The notes: generated from the sequence alone by a model not told the origin. DNA of 42,701 nucleotides from an uncultured Bacteroidales bacterium (GCA_902780235.1 CACZEL010000014.1:1-42701); one strand, 5' to 3'; positions 8,078 through 16,919 are shown, numbered from the stretch's first letter. Program-made: numbers and translations.

Positions 8078-11000
8078 TCCCCTTTTCTTGCCAAGGCCGC
8101 CCGGCGGTACTCACTCGGCGTTACACCATAGGTGTTCTTGAAGCATTTCGCGAAATAACGGCTGTCGTTCATACCCACCATATAGGTCACTTCGGTGATG
8201 TTATACCGCTGCTCTTCCAACAGTTGAGCCGCCCGTTTGATACGCATCTCACGGATGAACTCAACCGGGCTGAGGCCGGTCAGGCTCTTCAGTTTATTGA
8301 AGAACACGGTTCGACCCATACCCATCTCGTCCACCAGTTCGTCAACCGTCAAGGTATTGTTATCCATCTGCTTCTCCATGACGTCTAAGAGCTTGGCAAG
8401 GAACGCATCGCTTGGGATGGGTTCATCTGCTTTCTGCGGCTCCAGACGCATCAGGCGTTCGCGGTAACTTTGCTCCAATTGGTTGCGTTGAACCAATATA
8501 TTATGGATACGCGCGCGCAAGTACTCTGGTTCGAAAGGTTTGGTTACGTAGTCATCCGCGCCATACTCCATCGCCTGCAAGCGACTCTCGATCGCCGTCT
8601 TGGCGGTCAGCAGGATCACAGGAATGAAGTCGTAGTCTTTATTGCGCTTGATGAACTGAGTCAACTCCAGACCGTCCACATTCGGCATCATCAGGTCGGT
8701 CACTACCAGATCTACCGTCTTCGTGCGTATGATCTCTTCCGCCTCAGCGCCATCACTCGCCGACAGCACATGGTAGTCGTGACTGAGGATGTTGGTCAGG
8801 AAATTACGCATATCTACGCTGTCATCCACCACGAGGATCGTGCGTGCCGAGTCTTGTGCATCGCCTTCCAGCTGCTCCATCTTGTCTTCGAAGGTAGGAG
8901 CAACGGTCGGAGGTGCTACCATCTCTTCATCGGCGAGAAACTCTACATCGTCACCGAAATGCTCCTTACCGGTATGCAGCAATATGGTGATGGTCGTTCC
9001 CTTACCTACTTCGCTCTCCACCTCGATATAACCGTGATGCAGGTCCACCAACTCTTTGGTGAGGTTCATACCGATACCCGTACCTGTTATTCCGGTGTTG
9101 TTCAACTCGTTGTTACTGGAGAAGCGCTCAAACAGCACACTGCGTTTCTCAGGTGCGATGCCGATACCTTCGTCTTGTACCGCAAGGGTCACAAAGCCCG
9201 GTTTGGAGTCAATAATCACGCGGATCGCTTTGCCGGCAGGCGTGAACTTGAACGCATTGCTCAGTAAGTTCCACAGGATCGTATCCATTCGCTGCCGATC
9301 CACCCAAACAGTGGAGTCTTCGGCGCGGTTCTCTATCTCAAACTGAATATGTTTCTCGTACGCCTCTTTCTTGAAGTTCGCACTCGTCTCTTCCACAAGG
9401 CTGCTGAGCATCGTCTGCTGCAGTTTGAGTTTCATCTTCTGGTTCTGCACCTTGCGGAACTCTAACAGCTGGTTCACCATGCGCAACATACGCTGCCCGT
9501 TGCTCTGCACGATCTCCAATTGGCTGCGGACGCTCTGACTGATACGCTCGTTCTGCAAAATATTATCGATCGGCGCCACAATAAGCGTCAACGGCGTACG
9601 TAACTCATGACTGATGTTCGTGAAGAAACGTAACTTGATATCCGTCACCTGCTGCTCCACTTTGACGCGCTGGCGCAGGTTGTTATAGGTCGCGATCGCA
9701 TAAATCGTCAACCCGATAGATAGGATGATACCCAGTATATACAACAGGATCGCCCACCAGCTGAGCCACAAGGGGTTCTGCACAATGATGACCAGCGTTT
9801 TCTCATTGTCCACCTCTCCACCTTCGCGGTTGGTAGAACGAACATGGAAAATATACGATCCGTGATGCAGGTTGTTATAGGTCACACGACGGATGTCCTT
9901 GGCATGTAACCACTCCTTGTCAATGCCGTCCATCTTATACGAATAGACGATCTTCTTCGCGCCTATATAATCCAAAGCCGCATACTCGATCGTGATGTTA
10001 CTGCCGTGATCGATCGTGATCGTGTCGCCACTTAACTCTTTGTCATTCACCTCAATGCGGGTGATGCGCAGAGGCGGAACGGATGTCATGCGACGGATAC
10101 GGGAAGGATCGAAAGAGCAGTATCCGTTCGAGTATCCGAACAGCAGTTTGCCTTCCGGTGTACGCAAAGCCTCAGCCTCTGTGAAATAGGTATTATCCTC
10201 TCCTTCCAGCGCATCGTAATAGTACAACTCTCCTTTCTCTAAGTTCAACTGCGCAATATCGCTCTCCGAACAGAACCATAGGTTTGTTCCATCGCCGACC
10301 ATCGCCAAGATGATATCATGGAAAGTCTCGATGCGCGTGAGTTGCACTTTCGGATTTTTGGGATCAAGCATCATCAGTCCGCCGCCAAACGAACCGATCC
10401 ATAATTTGTCGTGACTGTAATAGATCGCGCGGATGTCGTAACTGGGCAGTACCGTGCTCTCCAAGGTGTTCAGGTTGACTTTCAGTACACCGGTCGTCGT
10501 ACCGCACCAAAGGGTCTCATCCACCATCTCGATGTCACGCACTTTCATGCCGTTACCCACTACCTGCGGTTGCGTCCAGTTAGATCCGTTCCAACGGATG
10601 ATGTTCACGCCTCCGCCATACGTAGCGACATACAAGGTTCCGTCGCCTCCTTCCTCGATATCATAGATATCGGGATGCGAAGTAGGGATCTGCTCTCCAC
10701 GCACTTTACCCAATTCGCCTTTTATGAGTCCGCTTCCTTTTGTACCATACAACATGCCATGACTGCTCTCCAACGCACAATAGACATTCGTCTCGGACTT
10801 GATAAGGGTGAGTACTTCATTGCTCTTCGTGCGCGCAAAAGCACGCACTTCACCGTTGTCTTGAGACGAACGGCGTAAGTCGTGTAACTGATAGGGCGTC
10901 GGCTCCATGTTGATACAATCGACACCGCCGTCGTAGGTGGCTACCCACATCAAACCGTCCCGATCCACATACGCCGTGTGGATCATGTTCGTCAGTCCTT

Positions 11001-11643
11001 CGATCGGATAAACCAACTCATCTTTGTCGTAGTCATAGTAACTCCAACCGCCTCCGGTAGGGTTCACCCACGTGCGACCTTGCGAGTCTTCCAACAAGAA
11101 GAAATGTTGTCTCAGACGTCCCGCATAACGGCTATCCAAAGGAGGTGTAAACCGTTTCCATTGTCCGAAGCGGTAACGCAGGATACCGTTTGTGTCGTCC
11201 GTCTGCCAGATGACGCCCTGACGATCGACCATCGTGTTCTTCTCCGCGTCGCTCATCTTCTCCAACATCCCTTCCGGCAGGCTGTCATAAGACTGTTCGG
11301 TCGTCACCTTACGAGCGGCATCCAAACGATAGTAATGGCCGTCATACGTCGTCCACCAAATCTGCTCCGCTTCATCTTCGTATATCAAGTCCACACGGTT
11401 GTTCACATGCGCCTCCACGCCGTTGTTCATGGCCTTGAAGGTCTCGAACACATAGCCGTCAAAGCGGTTCAGTCCGTCCCACGTACCAAACCACATGAAG
11501 CCCTGCTTGTCCTGCATGATCGCCATCACCGTGTTCTGACTCATGCCGTCCTTGATGGAGTAATGTTGTATCACATAGTGCTCCTTGGCGGACAAGTTCG
11601 CCATACAAGCCAACAGACAGAAAGCCCAAAGAAATCGTTTCAT
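8074..11643 (-). CDS. Hybrid two-component system regulator (HTCS) with periplasmic propeller and AraC-type output
   Basis: A single 1189-residue protein combines sensor kinase and response regulator. In order: signal peptide (1-19), two-component propeller repeats (about 25-510), Y_Y_Y domain (about 545-620), one membrane helix (about 628-652), HisKA with NISHELRTP (His679), an ATPase domain (about 780-895), a receiver with phospho-acceptor Asp983 (TDLMMP), and a C-terminal AraC-type helix-turn-helix (about 1095-1185). In Bacteroidales such proteins sense a glycan fragment and switch on an adjacent polysaccharide utilisation locus. No SusC/SusD pair or glycoside hydrolase is present in the window. 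Instead it sits in an operon with rfbA upstream and envelope-precursor genes downstream, so its target may be distant or may be envelope metabolism. Confidence 0.93.
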   Translation of the reverse strand: MKRFLWAFCLLACMANLSAKEHYVIQHYSIKDGMSQNTVMAIMQDKQGFMWFGTWDGLNRFDGYVFETFKAMNNGVEAHVNNRVDLIYEDEAEQIWWTTYDGHYYRLDAARKVTTEQSYDSLPEGMLEKMSDAEKNTMVDRQGVIWQTDDTNGILRYRFGQWKRFTPPLDSRYAGRLRQHFFLLEDSQGRTWVNPTGGGWSYYDYDKDELVYPIEGLTNMIHTAYVDRDGLMWVATYDGGVDCINMEPTPYQLHDLRRSSQDNGEVRAFARTKSNEVLTLIKSETNVYCALESSHGMLYGTKGSGLIKGELGKVRGEQIPTSHPDIYDIEEGGDGTLYVATYGGGVNIIRWNGSNWTQPQVVGNGMKVRDIEMVDETLWCGTTTGVLKVNLNTLESTVLPSYDIRAIYYSHDKLWIGSFGGGLMMLDPKNPKVQLTRIETFHDIILAMVGDGTNLWFCSESDIAQLNLEKGELYYYDALEGEDNTYFTEAEALRTPEGKLLFGYSNGYCSFDPSRIRRMTSVPPLRITRIEVNDKELSGDTITIDHGSNITIEYAALDYIGAKKIVYSYKMDGIDKEWLHAKDIRRVTYNNLHHGSYIFHVRSTNREGGEVDNEKTLVIIVQNPLWLSWWAILLYILGIILSIGLTIYAIATYNNLRQRVKVEQQVTDIKLRFFTNISHELRTPLTLIVAPIDNILQNERISQSVRSQLEIVQSNGQRMLRMVNQLLEFRKVQNQKMKLKLQQTMLSSLVEETSANFKKEAYEKHIQFEIENRAEDSTVWVDRQRMDTILWNLLSNAFKFTPAGKAIRVIIDSKPGFVTLAVQDEGIGIAPEKRSVLFERFSSNNELNNTGITGTGIGMNLTKELVDLHHGYIEVESEVGKGTTITILLHTGKEHFGDDVEFLADEEMVAPPTVAPTFEDKMEQLEGDAQDSARTILVVDDSVDMRNFLTNILSHDYHVLSASDGAEAEEIIRTKTVDLVVTDLMMPNVDGLELTQFIKRNKDYDFIPVILLTAKTAIESRLQAMEYGADDYVTKPFEPEYLRARIHNILVQRNQLEQSYRERLMRLEPQKADEPIPSDAFLAKLLDVMEKQMDNNTLTVDELVDEMGMGRTVFFNKLKSLTGLSPVEFIREMRIKRAAQLLEEQRYNITEVTYMVGMNDSRYFAKCFKNTYGVTPSEYRRAALARKGE

Positions 11644-11660
11644 TACCGATCGTAATTAAA

Positions 11661-12536
11661 TCAAAATCCCTTCGCTGCGAGTCTCTCCAAATAGCGGCCG
11701 TAAGCCGTCTTCATCTCTTTGCCTAGTGCAGCCAACTGCTCCGTACTGATCCATCCGTTGCGCCATGCTATCTCTTCGATGCAGCTTACATAGAAGCCCT
11801 GACGATTCTGGATGGTAGCGATGAAATTACCGGCCTCCAACAAACTGTCGCAGTTACCCGTATCGAGCCATGCAAAACCGCGGCTGAACAGTTTCACCTT
11901 CAGTGTACCTTCGTTCAGATAGAGCTTATTGAGGTCCGTGATCTCGTACTCGCCACGAGCACTCGGCTGCAGGTTCGCTGCTTTCTCACAAACGGTCTCA
12001 TCGTAGAAATACAGACCCGGAACGGCATAATTACTCTTCGGGTTCGCCGGTTTCTCTTCGAGGCTCAGCACCTTACCCTCTGCATCGAACTCAACGACGC
12101 CGTAGGCACGCGGATCGGCTACTTCGTATCCGAAGATACATGCACCGCCTTCTTGCGCACTTTCGACTGCCTCACGGAGCATGTGACCGAAATGTTGACC
12201 GTAGAACATGTTATCGCCCAAAATCAGACAACCCGGTTCGCCGTTCAGGAACTCACGACCTAACACAAACGCCTGCGCCAGACCGTTCGGCACTAATTGC
12301 ACTTTATAACTCAGCTTCATACCGATACGACTTCCGTCGCCAAGCAGTTCTTCGAACATCGGCAGGTCACGCGGGGTACTGATCACCAACACCTCACGGA
12401 TACCGGCAAGCATTAAGGCACTGAGCGGATAGTAAATCATCGGTTTGTCATACACCGGCATGATCTGCTTACTAATCGCTTTACTCAACGGATACAAACG
12501 CGTCGCGCTTCCTCCGGCTAAAATAATTCCTTTCAT
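11661..12536 (-). CDS. rfbA: Glucose-1-phosphate thymidylyltransferase
   Basis: RfbA/RmlA makes dTDP-glucose from glucose-1-phosphate and dTTP, the first step toward dTDP-rhamnose and related sugars for surface glycans. The start at 12536 gives the family N-terminus MKGIILAGGSATRLYP; the open frame extends upstream into the promoter and is not used. Diagnostic segments are GGSATRLYP, SKQIMPVYDKPMIYYP, GDNMFYG, and GEYEITDLN with WLDTGNCDSLLEA. Length (291 residues) is normal. It is the first gene of the operon that continues into the hybrid regulator and ends at lpxB. The other rml genes are not in this window. Confidence 0.96.
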   Translation of the reverse strand: MKGIILAGGSATRLYPLSKAISKQIMPVYDKPMIYYPLSALMLAGIREVLVISTPRDLPMFEELLGDGSRIGMKLSYKVQLVPNGLAQAFVLGREFLNGEPGCLILGDNMFYGQHFGHMLREAVESAQEGGACIFGYEVADPRAYGVVEFDAEGKVLSLEEKPANPKSNYAVPGLYFYDETVCEKAANLQPSARGEYEITDLNKLYLNEGTLKVKLFSRGFAWLDTGNCDSLLEAGNFIATIQNRQGFYVSCIEEIAWRNGWISTEQLAALGKEMKTAYGRYLERLAAKGF

Positions 12537-12549
12537 AATTTCAAAAAAA

Positions 12550-12592
12550 CCTTTGCGGCTGCAAAGGTACAACAAAAAATCCACATGTGCAA
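12550..12592 (-). promoter_or_regulatory. Promoter of the rfbA-lpxB operon with palindrome at the start region
   Basis: On the minus strand TTG (12592-12590) is followed after exactly 20 nt by TACCTTTG (12569-12562). The -7 element merges into the near-perfect palindrome CCTTTGCGGCTGCAAAGG at 12550-12567, which would cover the transcription start. Confidence 0.8.
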
Positions 12593-12611
12593 GTAAAATG
12601 TGGAAAATTTG

Positions 12612-13454
12612 TCAAATAAGTGCTAAAATTGACACGAGTAGTGTAGAAAACATCAGTACCGGCATCTGTTTGTCCAGCCTTTCGTTATGTGTACCGAGCA
12701 TTCGGATATGCCATGCCCAGACAGGCACGACACAACCTACCCAATAATGTCTTTCGATGACAAAAATCATCAAGCAGAACAGCAACAACAGATAATGATA
12801 GATCCGTGCGCCGACAGGTCCCAAGAGGCTGGCGAAGGTGCGTTTGCCATGCACGATATCATTCTGCATATCGCGGATGTTATTGAGGTTCAGTACCCCT
12901 ACGCACGGAAGACCGATCGCGATACCGCACCAGACGACTTCCCATGTCACCGTCTGCGTCTGCAGATAATAACTGCCTATTGTGCTCAACAAGCCGAAGA
13001 AGAGGAATACGCCCAAGTCACCCAAACCGATATAGCCGTAACTGTGTTTGCCCAAAGTGTAGGTTATTGCGCCAATGATCGCCAAGGCACCCAAACCGAT
13101 GAACACCAGACTCTGCGTGCAGAACAGCGAACCGAAAGCAGCCCACAGCAGTGCCAAACCGGACACCATCGCCAAACCGGCAAAGAGCAGAATCATCCCT
13201 TTCATCTGCTTCTGCGTGATCGTACCCGCTTGAAGTCCGTACGCTTCGCGTCCATGCTGATCCGCATCGGTGCCTTTTTGTGCATCACCTAACTCATTGC
13301 TTAAGTTGCTTAAGATCTGCAAACAAAGAGCCGTACATACAGCCAACGCAAATACGCCCAAATGGCAAAAGCCGGCAAGACCGCTTCCCAAGATAATACC
13401 TGCTACCGAAAGCGGTAAGGTTCTCAAACGCAAGGATGTGATATAGGGATTCAT
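12612..13454 (-). CDS. menA: 1,4-dihydroxy-2-naphthoate polyprenyltransferase
   Basis: MenA attaches the polyprenyl tail to DHNA, giving demethylmenaquinone, at the cytoplasmic membrane. The 280-residue protein is strongly hydrophobic with about eight or nine helices. The two Asp-rich prenyl-diphosphate/Mg motifs of UbiA-type enzymes are visible as NELGDAQKGTDAD (about residue 53-65) and NNIRDMQND (about 190-198). It overlaps the upstream hydrolase gene by 4 bp (ATGA). It is the last gene of the marC operon, and no other men genes are in the window. A related UbiA prenyltransferase is the only serious alternative. Confidence 0.92.
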   Translation of the reverse strand: MNPYITSLRLRTLPLSVAGIILGSGLAGFCHLGVFALAVCTALCLQILSNLSNELGDAQKGTDADQHGREAYGLQAGTITQKQMKGMILLFAGLAMVSGLALLWAAFGSLFCTQSLVFIGLGALAIIGAITYTLGKHSYGYIGLGDLGVFLFFGLLSTIGSYYLQTQTVTWEVVWCGIAIGLPCVGVLNLNNIRDMQNDIVHGKRTFASLLGPVGARIYHYLLLLFCLMIFVIERHYWVGCVVPVWAWHIRMLGTHNERLDKQMPVLMFSTLLVSILALI

Positions 13455-14056
13455 AGCCTTCTTTCTGCTCCTATCGTGGTTTGGTTTCCATGCCCGGAAT
13501 AGACAAGGGTTTCCTCCGGCAAGGTGAATAAATGCTCCAAAGAATCAATTAATTGCCCCATGTCGCCGCCGGGTAGGTCCGTACGACCGTATCCCATCTG
13601 GAACAAGGTGTCGCCGGACAGCAGGATCTTCTCTTCCGGCCAATAGAGGCATATCGAACCCGGCGTGTGTCCGGGCGTATGAATAATCTGAAAACTGAAA
13701 ACTGACGGCTGAATACTTTCCATAGGAAACGTCTCTGCCGTTCGATGAACGCCAAACAGGTCGTACTGTTGCTGCATCGCCTGCGCCAACGGGATGTCCG
13801 CTTCGTGCATCAAAACCGGTGTTTTCCATTGTTCCGTTGCCCATTTGGCACCCCAAAGATGATCCAGATGACCATGCGTAGCAATGATCTTCAAATCTGT
13901 CATAGAAGACAGATGCGTGATGTACGTATATAGCATATGCTCTTCGTACGGAGTAGTGCATGCCGGATCGATGAGCAACACCTTGCCCTCATCGTCACTC
14001 ACCACATACGTGTTCGTCCCAAACGGACCTAATATAAAAGATTTTACTTCCAACAT
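13451..14056 (-). CDS. Metallo-beta-lactamase-fold hydrolase (glyoxalase II-like)
   Basis: The 201-residue protein has the binuclear metal motif THGHLDH (about residues 60-66), a second His in TPGHTPGS, the SGDTLF Asp and a C-terminal SGHGN His, the full ligand set of the glyoxalase II branch. The likely reaction is thioester hydrolysis, but the substrate is not determined. A four-unit heptamer array (13688-13715) encodes part of the loop just before TPGH. The gene overlaps the upstream radical SAM gene by 13 bp and menA by 4 bp, so it is tightly coupled on both sides. Confidence 0.88.
   Translation of the reverse strand: MLEVKSFILGPFGTNTYVVSDDEGKVLLIDPACTTPYEEHMLYTYITHLSSMTDLKIIATHGHLDHLWGAKWATEQWKTPVLMHEADIPLAQAMQQQYDLFGVHRTAETFPMESIQPSVFSFQIIHTPGHTPGSICLYWPEEKILLSGDTLFQMGYGRTDLPGGDMGQLIDSLEHLFTLPEETLVYSGHGNQTTIGAERRL
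13688..13715. repeat. In-frame CTGAAAA heptamer array in the hydrolase gene
   Basis: Four units: CTGAAAA twice, CTGACGG and CTGAATA. The coding strand reads TTTTCAG-type units without stops (about residues 114-123); the opposite orientation would contain TGA. The insert lies between two strands of the fold. Confidence 0.75.
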
Positions 14057-15009
14057 TCTTTACAAATATCAGGTTTTTCTTGCCATGCCGCTTGGCGGAA
14101 AACAGTCGCTTTCTCGTTATGGAACAACTCTTTGAGCGGCGACTCCATAATATTTTCGTACGCATGCGCGTGCGTTTTGTCATAACAGCAGGGCAGCACT
14201 TCGCCGTTCGTCGTGATGACCGCACCGCTCCATACGCGCCAGCACCCTTTGCCTAAAGGACGCCGATGATAGATGCCATCCTTGCCCAACACATAGCGGC
14301 TATATCGCTTGTCGGACGGCATCAGCGAATGACCGTGCGTATAGTCGTAAAGTTGCGCGGTCTTAAAGACCAAACGGTCTGCGCCAAGCCGTTTGTAAGC
14401 ATATCGAAAGGCTTTCCATTCGTGCTCGTTCGTCTTCAGACGCAGTACCTGCAACTCAATCGTCGTTCGTCCGCCGAGTTGCTCTTTGGCGTCCCGCAGA
14501 TAGGACAAGGCATGGATACATTGTGTCAGACTGCCGCCTATGCGGTACGCATTGTAACTCTCATCACTCAACCCGTCCATCGAAACGATGATACGGTTCA
14601 GCCCGGCTGCTACTAACTGCTCCGCCAGATAAGCGGTCATCGCCTGCGCATTGGTGCTGACGATCGTATAGAGTCCGGCTTCATGCGCCTCTTTGATCAT
14701 CTGCGGCAGATCTTTATTCAGCAGCGGTTCGCCCTGAAAATAGAACTGCACCACAAAAGCCGTATCGCGTATCTCAGCCAGCACCCGATGCCAAGTGTCA
14801 AGGGACATTGTCCTTTCACCATTCACCTTTAACCTTTCTCCTTTACCCACAGGACAAGCGGGACACTTTAACTGACAGATAGCCGCCGGTTCAACGCTCA
14901 CGAAGAGCGGCAAATGCGAATTACGCACCAAACCGAAACGGCTCAGCGCGTAATTGACATAGCAACGGATAGCGTTACTTACACGGGATCTTGTTAATAC
15001 GACGCTCAT
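14044..15009 (-). CDS. Radical SAM protein with SPASM-like C-terminus
   Basis: A 321-residue radical SAM enzyme. The CxxxCxxC cluster motif is CQLKCPAC at about residues 44-51, followed by the YFQGEPLLN segment (GGEP-like) and the VSMDGLSDESY strand. The C-terminus carries further cysteines (GCWRVW, CCYDK and CKECW), typical of a SPASM auxiliary-cluster domain. The product is unknown. The start at 15009 is chosen because upstream codons are rpiB coding sequence in another frame; this start overlaps rpiB by 35 bp. A five-unit heptamer array encodes a Lys/Glu-rich loop directly after the cluster motif. Confidence 0.85.
   Translation of the reverse strand: MSVVLTRSRVSNAIRCYVNYALSRFGLVRNSHLPLFVSVEPAAICQLKCPACPVGKGERLKVNGERTMSLDTWHRVLAEIRDTAFVVQFYFQGEPLLNKDLPQMIKEAHEAGLYTIVSTNAQAMTAYLAEQLVAAGLNRIIVSMDGLSDESYNAYRIGGSLTQCIHALSYLRDAKEQLGGRTTIELQVLRLKTNEHEWKAFRYAYKRLGADRLVFKTAQLYDYTHGHSLMPSDKRYSRYVLGKDGIYHRRPLGKGCWRVWSGAVITTNGEVLPCCYDKTHAHAYENIMESPLKELFHNEKATVFRQAAWQEKPDICKECWK
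14812..14846. repeat. In-frame CCTTTCA-family array next to the radical SAM cluster motif
   Basis: Five units: CCTTTCA, CCATTCA, CCTTTAA, CCTTTCT, CCTTTAC. On the coding strand the pure unit would place TGA in frame at two positions. Exactly there the sequence has TTA and ACA. The encoded loop is KGERLKVNGER. Confidence 0.85.
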
Positions 15010-15424
15010 GGCGTTCGCCTTCGAAATCCGTCTGGAAGAACGTACGAACGATGTCCAAAGCCTGTACTGCCGAAACGAAATTAGCAGGCAAGCCCAGAAC
15101 ATTCGCGTTATTGTGCGCGCGTGCCAACTCAGCCAACTTCGGCTCCCAGCACAAAGCGGCACGGATACCCTGATGCTTGTTGGCCGTCATGCAGATGCCG
15201 TTACCGGTCGAGCAGATGACGATACCGAACTCATACTCACCCTTCTCTACCGCCTCAGCCAGAGGATGAGCAAAATCAGGATAGTCACAACTCTCCGTGT
15301 TGTAACAACCGAAATCTTTCACTTTAGCGCCGTTGTCCTCAAGGAACAGCTGCACTTTCTGCTTCAATGCAAAACCGGCGTGGTCACTTGCCAACGCGAT
15401 GGTCATCTCGCTAAAACTCTTCAT
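14975..15424 (-). CDS. rpiB: Ribose-5-phosphate isomerase B
   Basis: RpiB interconverts ribose-5-phosphate and ribulose-5-phosphate in the pentose phosphate pathway. The family signature is clear: ALASDHAGF near the N-terminus, the catalytic Cys in CSTGNGI and the HNNANVLGLPA segment. The first ATG (15424) gives 149 residues starting MKSFSEMTIAL. The second ATG (15406) would match the usual family start more closely, so the exact start is open. The upstream spacer is an AATTATC array that begins at the marC stop and ends on the ATG at 15424, which favours the longer form. Confidence 0.95.
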   Translation of the reverse strand: MKSFSEMTIALASDHAGFALKQKVQLFLEDNGAKVKDFGCYNTESCDYPDFAHPLAEAVEKGEYEFGIVICSTGNGICMTANKHQGIRAALCWEPKLAELARAHNNANVLGLPANFVSAVQALDIVRTFFQTDFEGERHERRINKIPCK

Positions 15425-15458
15425 AATTATCAATTATCAATTTACAATTATCAATTAG
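15425..15458. repeat. AATTATC heptamer array filling the marC-rpiB junction
   Basis: AATTATC twice, AATTTAC, AATTATC and partial AATTAG. On the coding strand it begins with the marC TAA and ends directly on the rpiB ATG, so the entire intergenic region is array. Confidence 0.9.
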
Positions 15459-16066
15459 AATACGATTGCAAGGTTTCCGAACATCAACTTACATGCGATC
15501 GCTAACACGATGATGCCGAAGAACTTACGGATGATATAGAGCGTGGTCTGCCCCATGAATTTCGTCAACCAATGCGTACCGATCAGTACCAGATACAGCA
15601 CTAAGATACATAATATCAGGGCAACGCACAGATTACTCGTGCTATACTCCGCCGTGATAGCCAGCAAGGCCGTGAAAGCACCCGGACCGGCGTACATCGG
15701 GAAAGCCAGCGGCACGATCGAACTGCCGTTACCGATCTCGCCTTCCAACTTATCGTTCTGGAAAATCGTAATGTCCAGCACCATCTCCATCGCCATCAGG
15801 AAGATCACAAAACCACCGGCGATCGCGAAATACTCGATCTTTACGCCGAAGATCTTCAAGATCCATTCACCCGCAAAAAGGAAGGCCATCAAAATGACCA
15901 AACTCGCCAGACAAACCTGAAAAGCGTTAATCTTAATCCCCCTTTTCTCCATGTTAATGGTGATGGGAATGTTACCAAACGGATCGATGATAGCGATCAT
16001 GAATACAAAAGCCGATAAAATCTGCCAAATATCCAAATCGGCGAAGAAATTTTGTATAGTTTCCAT
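15455..16066 (-). CDS. MarC family integral membrane protein
   Basis: A 203-residue protein with about six membrane helices. The IAIIDPFGNIPI segment in helix 1 and the PLAFPMYAGPGAFTALL segment in the middle are characteristic of the MarC/NAAT family. Despite the name, a role in antibiotic resistance is not established for the family and some members are neutral amino acid transporters. It is the first gene of the marC-rpiB-radical SAM-hydrolase-menA operon and has its own promoter, divergent from efp. Confidence 0.9.
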   Translation of the reverse strand: METIQNFFADLDIWQILSAFVFMIAIIDPFGNIPITINMEKRGIKINAFQVCLASLVILMAFLFAGEWILKIFGVKIEYFAIAGGFVIFLMAMEMVLDITIFQNDKLEGEIGNGSSIVPLAFPMYAGPGAFTALLAITAEYSTSNLCVALILCILVLYLVLIGTHWLTKFMGQTTLYIIRKFFGIIVLAIACKLMFGNLAIVF

Positions 16067-16088
16067 AGCATTTTTACATTTTAGAGCG

Positions 16089-16119
16089 CAAAATTACAAA
16101 ATTTCTTGCATATATGCAA
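16089..16119 (-). promoter_or_regulatory. Promoter of the marC operon
   Basis: On the minus strand TTG (16119-16117) lies exactly 20 nt before TAATTTTG (16096-16089), followed by C as in most promoters here. The -33 box is one half of the palindrome TTGCATATATGCAA (16106-16119). Confidence 0.85.
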
Positions 16120-16136
16120 ATTTTTTACTAATTTTG
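16106..16136 (+). promoter_or_regulatory. Promoter of efp
   Basis: TTG (16106-16108), 20 nt, TAATTTTG (16129-16136), then CAGC. The -33 element is the other half of the same TTGCATATATGCAA palindrome used by the divergent marC promoter. Confidence 0.88.
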
Positions 16137-16172
16137 CAGCGATTTTTCGAAAATATATAATTTTATACTAGT

Positions 16173-16736
16173 ATGATAAACAGTCAAGACATCAAAAACG
16201 GCGTATGTATCCGCATGGACGGCCGTCTGTATTTTGTAATTGAGTTCCTGCACGTTAAGCCGGGAAAAGGTAACACGATCATGCGTGTTAAATTCAAAGA
16301 TGTAGTGGATGGTCGCGTGCTCGAGCGCCGCTTCAATATCGGTGAGAAACTGGAGGATGTACGCGTAGAGCGTCGTCCGTACCAATTCCTCTACAAAGAG
16401 GGTGAGGACTTCATCTTCATGAACAACGAGACTTTCGAGCAAGTACCTATCGCACACGACCTCATCACCGGTGTGGATTTCCTCAAAGAGGGTATGACCG
16501 TAGAGGTTGTTTCGGATGCTTCAAGTGATACCGTGCTCTTTGCTGAACTGCCGACCAAGGTAGAGTTGCAAGTAACCTACACCGAGCCGGGTCTCAAAGG
16601 CGATACCGCTACCAACACGCTCAAACCGGCAACGGTTGAGACCGGCGCTGAGGTACGTGTTCCGCTCTTCATCAACGAAGGCGAGATCATCCGTATCGAC
16701 ACCCGTGACGGTTCCTACTGCGAGCGCGTTCGCTAA
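16173..16736 (+). CDS. efp: Translation elongation factor P
   Basis: EF-P binds ribosomes stalled at polyproline and speeds peptide bond formation. The 187-residue protein has the three beta-barrel domains of the family, with the tip loop KPGKGN in domain I (Lys32 is the residue equivalent to the modified lysine of E. coli) and the C-terminal [11 protein letters not shown] segment. No modifying enzymes (EpmA/EpmB) are present in the window. It stands alone with its own promoter, with a 5' leader of about 30 nt and no Shine-Dalgarno sequence. The TonB protein encoded at 24903-25583 contains a seven-proline run and is an obvious client. Confidence 0.97.
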   Translation: MINSQDIKNGVCIRMDGRLYFVIEFLHVKPGKGNTIMRVKFKDVVDGRVLERRFNIGEKLEDVRVERRPYQFLYKEGEDFIFMNNETFEQVPIAHDLITGVDFLKEGMTVEVVSDASSDTVLFAELPTKVELQVTYTEPGLKGDTATNTLKPATVETGAEVRVPLFINEGEIIRIDTRDGSYCERVR

Positions 16737-16791
16737 TTCGTGCGTTTTTGCTGAAAAAATGCAAAAAAAACACAAAAAAGTGAAGAAAAAT

Positions 16792-16822
16792 TTGCGCAAT
16801 TCATAAAAAAGCAGTAATTTTG
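16792..16822 (+). promoter_or_regulatory. Promoter of rpsO
   Basis: TTG (16792-16794), exactly 20 nt, TAATTTTG (16815-16822), followed by CAGGC. The predicted leader to rpsO is about 125 nt long. Confidence 0.85.
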
Positions 16823-16878
16823 CAGGCTTTTTCGCGTGAAAAGGCACATTAATGCCACGAAGTTAGGATAATAGATTC

Positions 16879-16919
16879 GGCTTTAGTGGTGATTGTATAA
16901 CCCTCATTTGTCTAAAGTC
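16879..16919 (+). promoter_or_regulatory. Possible structured rpsO leader
   Basis: GGCTTTAG (16879-16886) can pair with CTAAAGTC (16912-16919) over eight base pairs including one G-T, enclosing a 25-nt loop that may form a short GGT/ACC stem. rpsO leaders bind S15 in several phyla. Whether this is such a site is inference. Confidence 0.35.

Noticed and set aside
8074-12536. Polysaccharide utilisation locus
   Set aside because: Only the hybrid regulator is PUL-like; there is no SusD, no SusC-type receptor and no glycoside hydrolase in the window.
15010-15162. Longer N-terminus for the radical SAM protein
   Set aside because: The extra 51 codons lie entirely within rpiB in another frame and add basic/Trp-rich sequence unlike the family; the ATG at 15009 fits better.
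16741-16778. Intrinsic terminator of efp
   Set aside because: A weak stem (TGCGTTTTT with an A-rich partner) exists but is followed by A-runs, not T-runs, on the plus strand.
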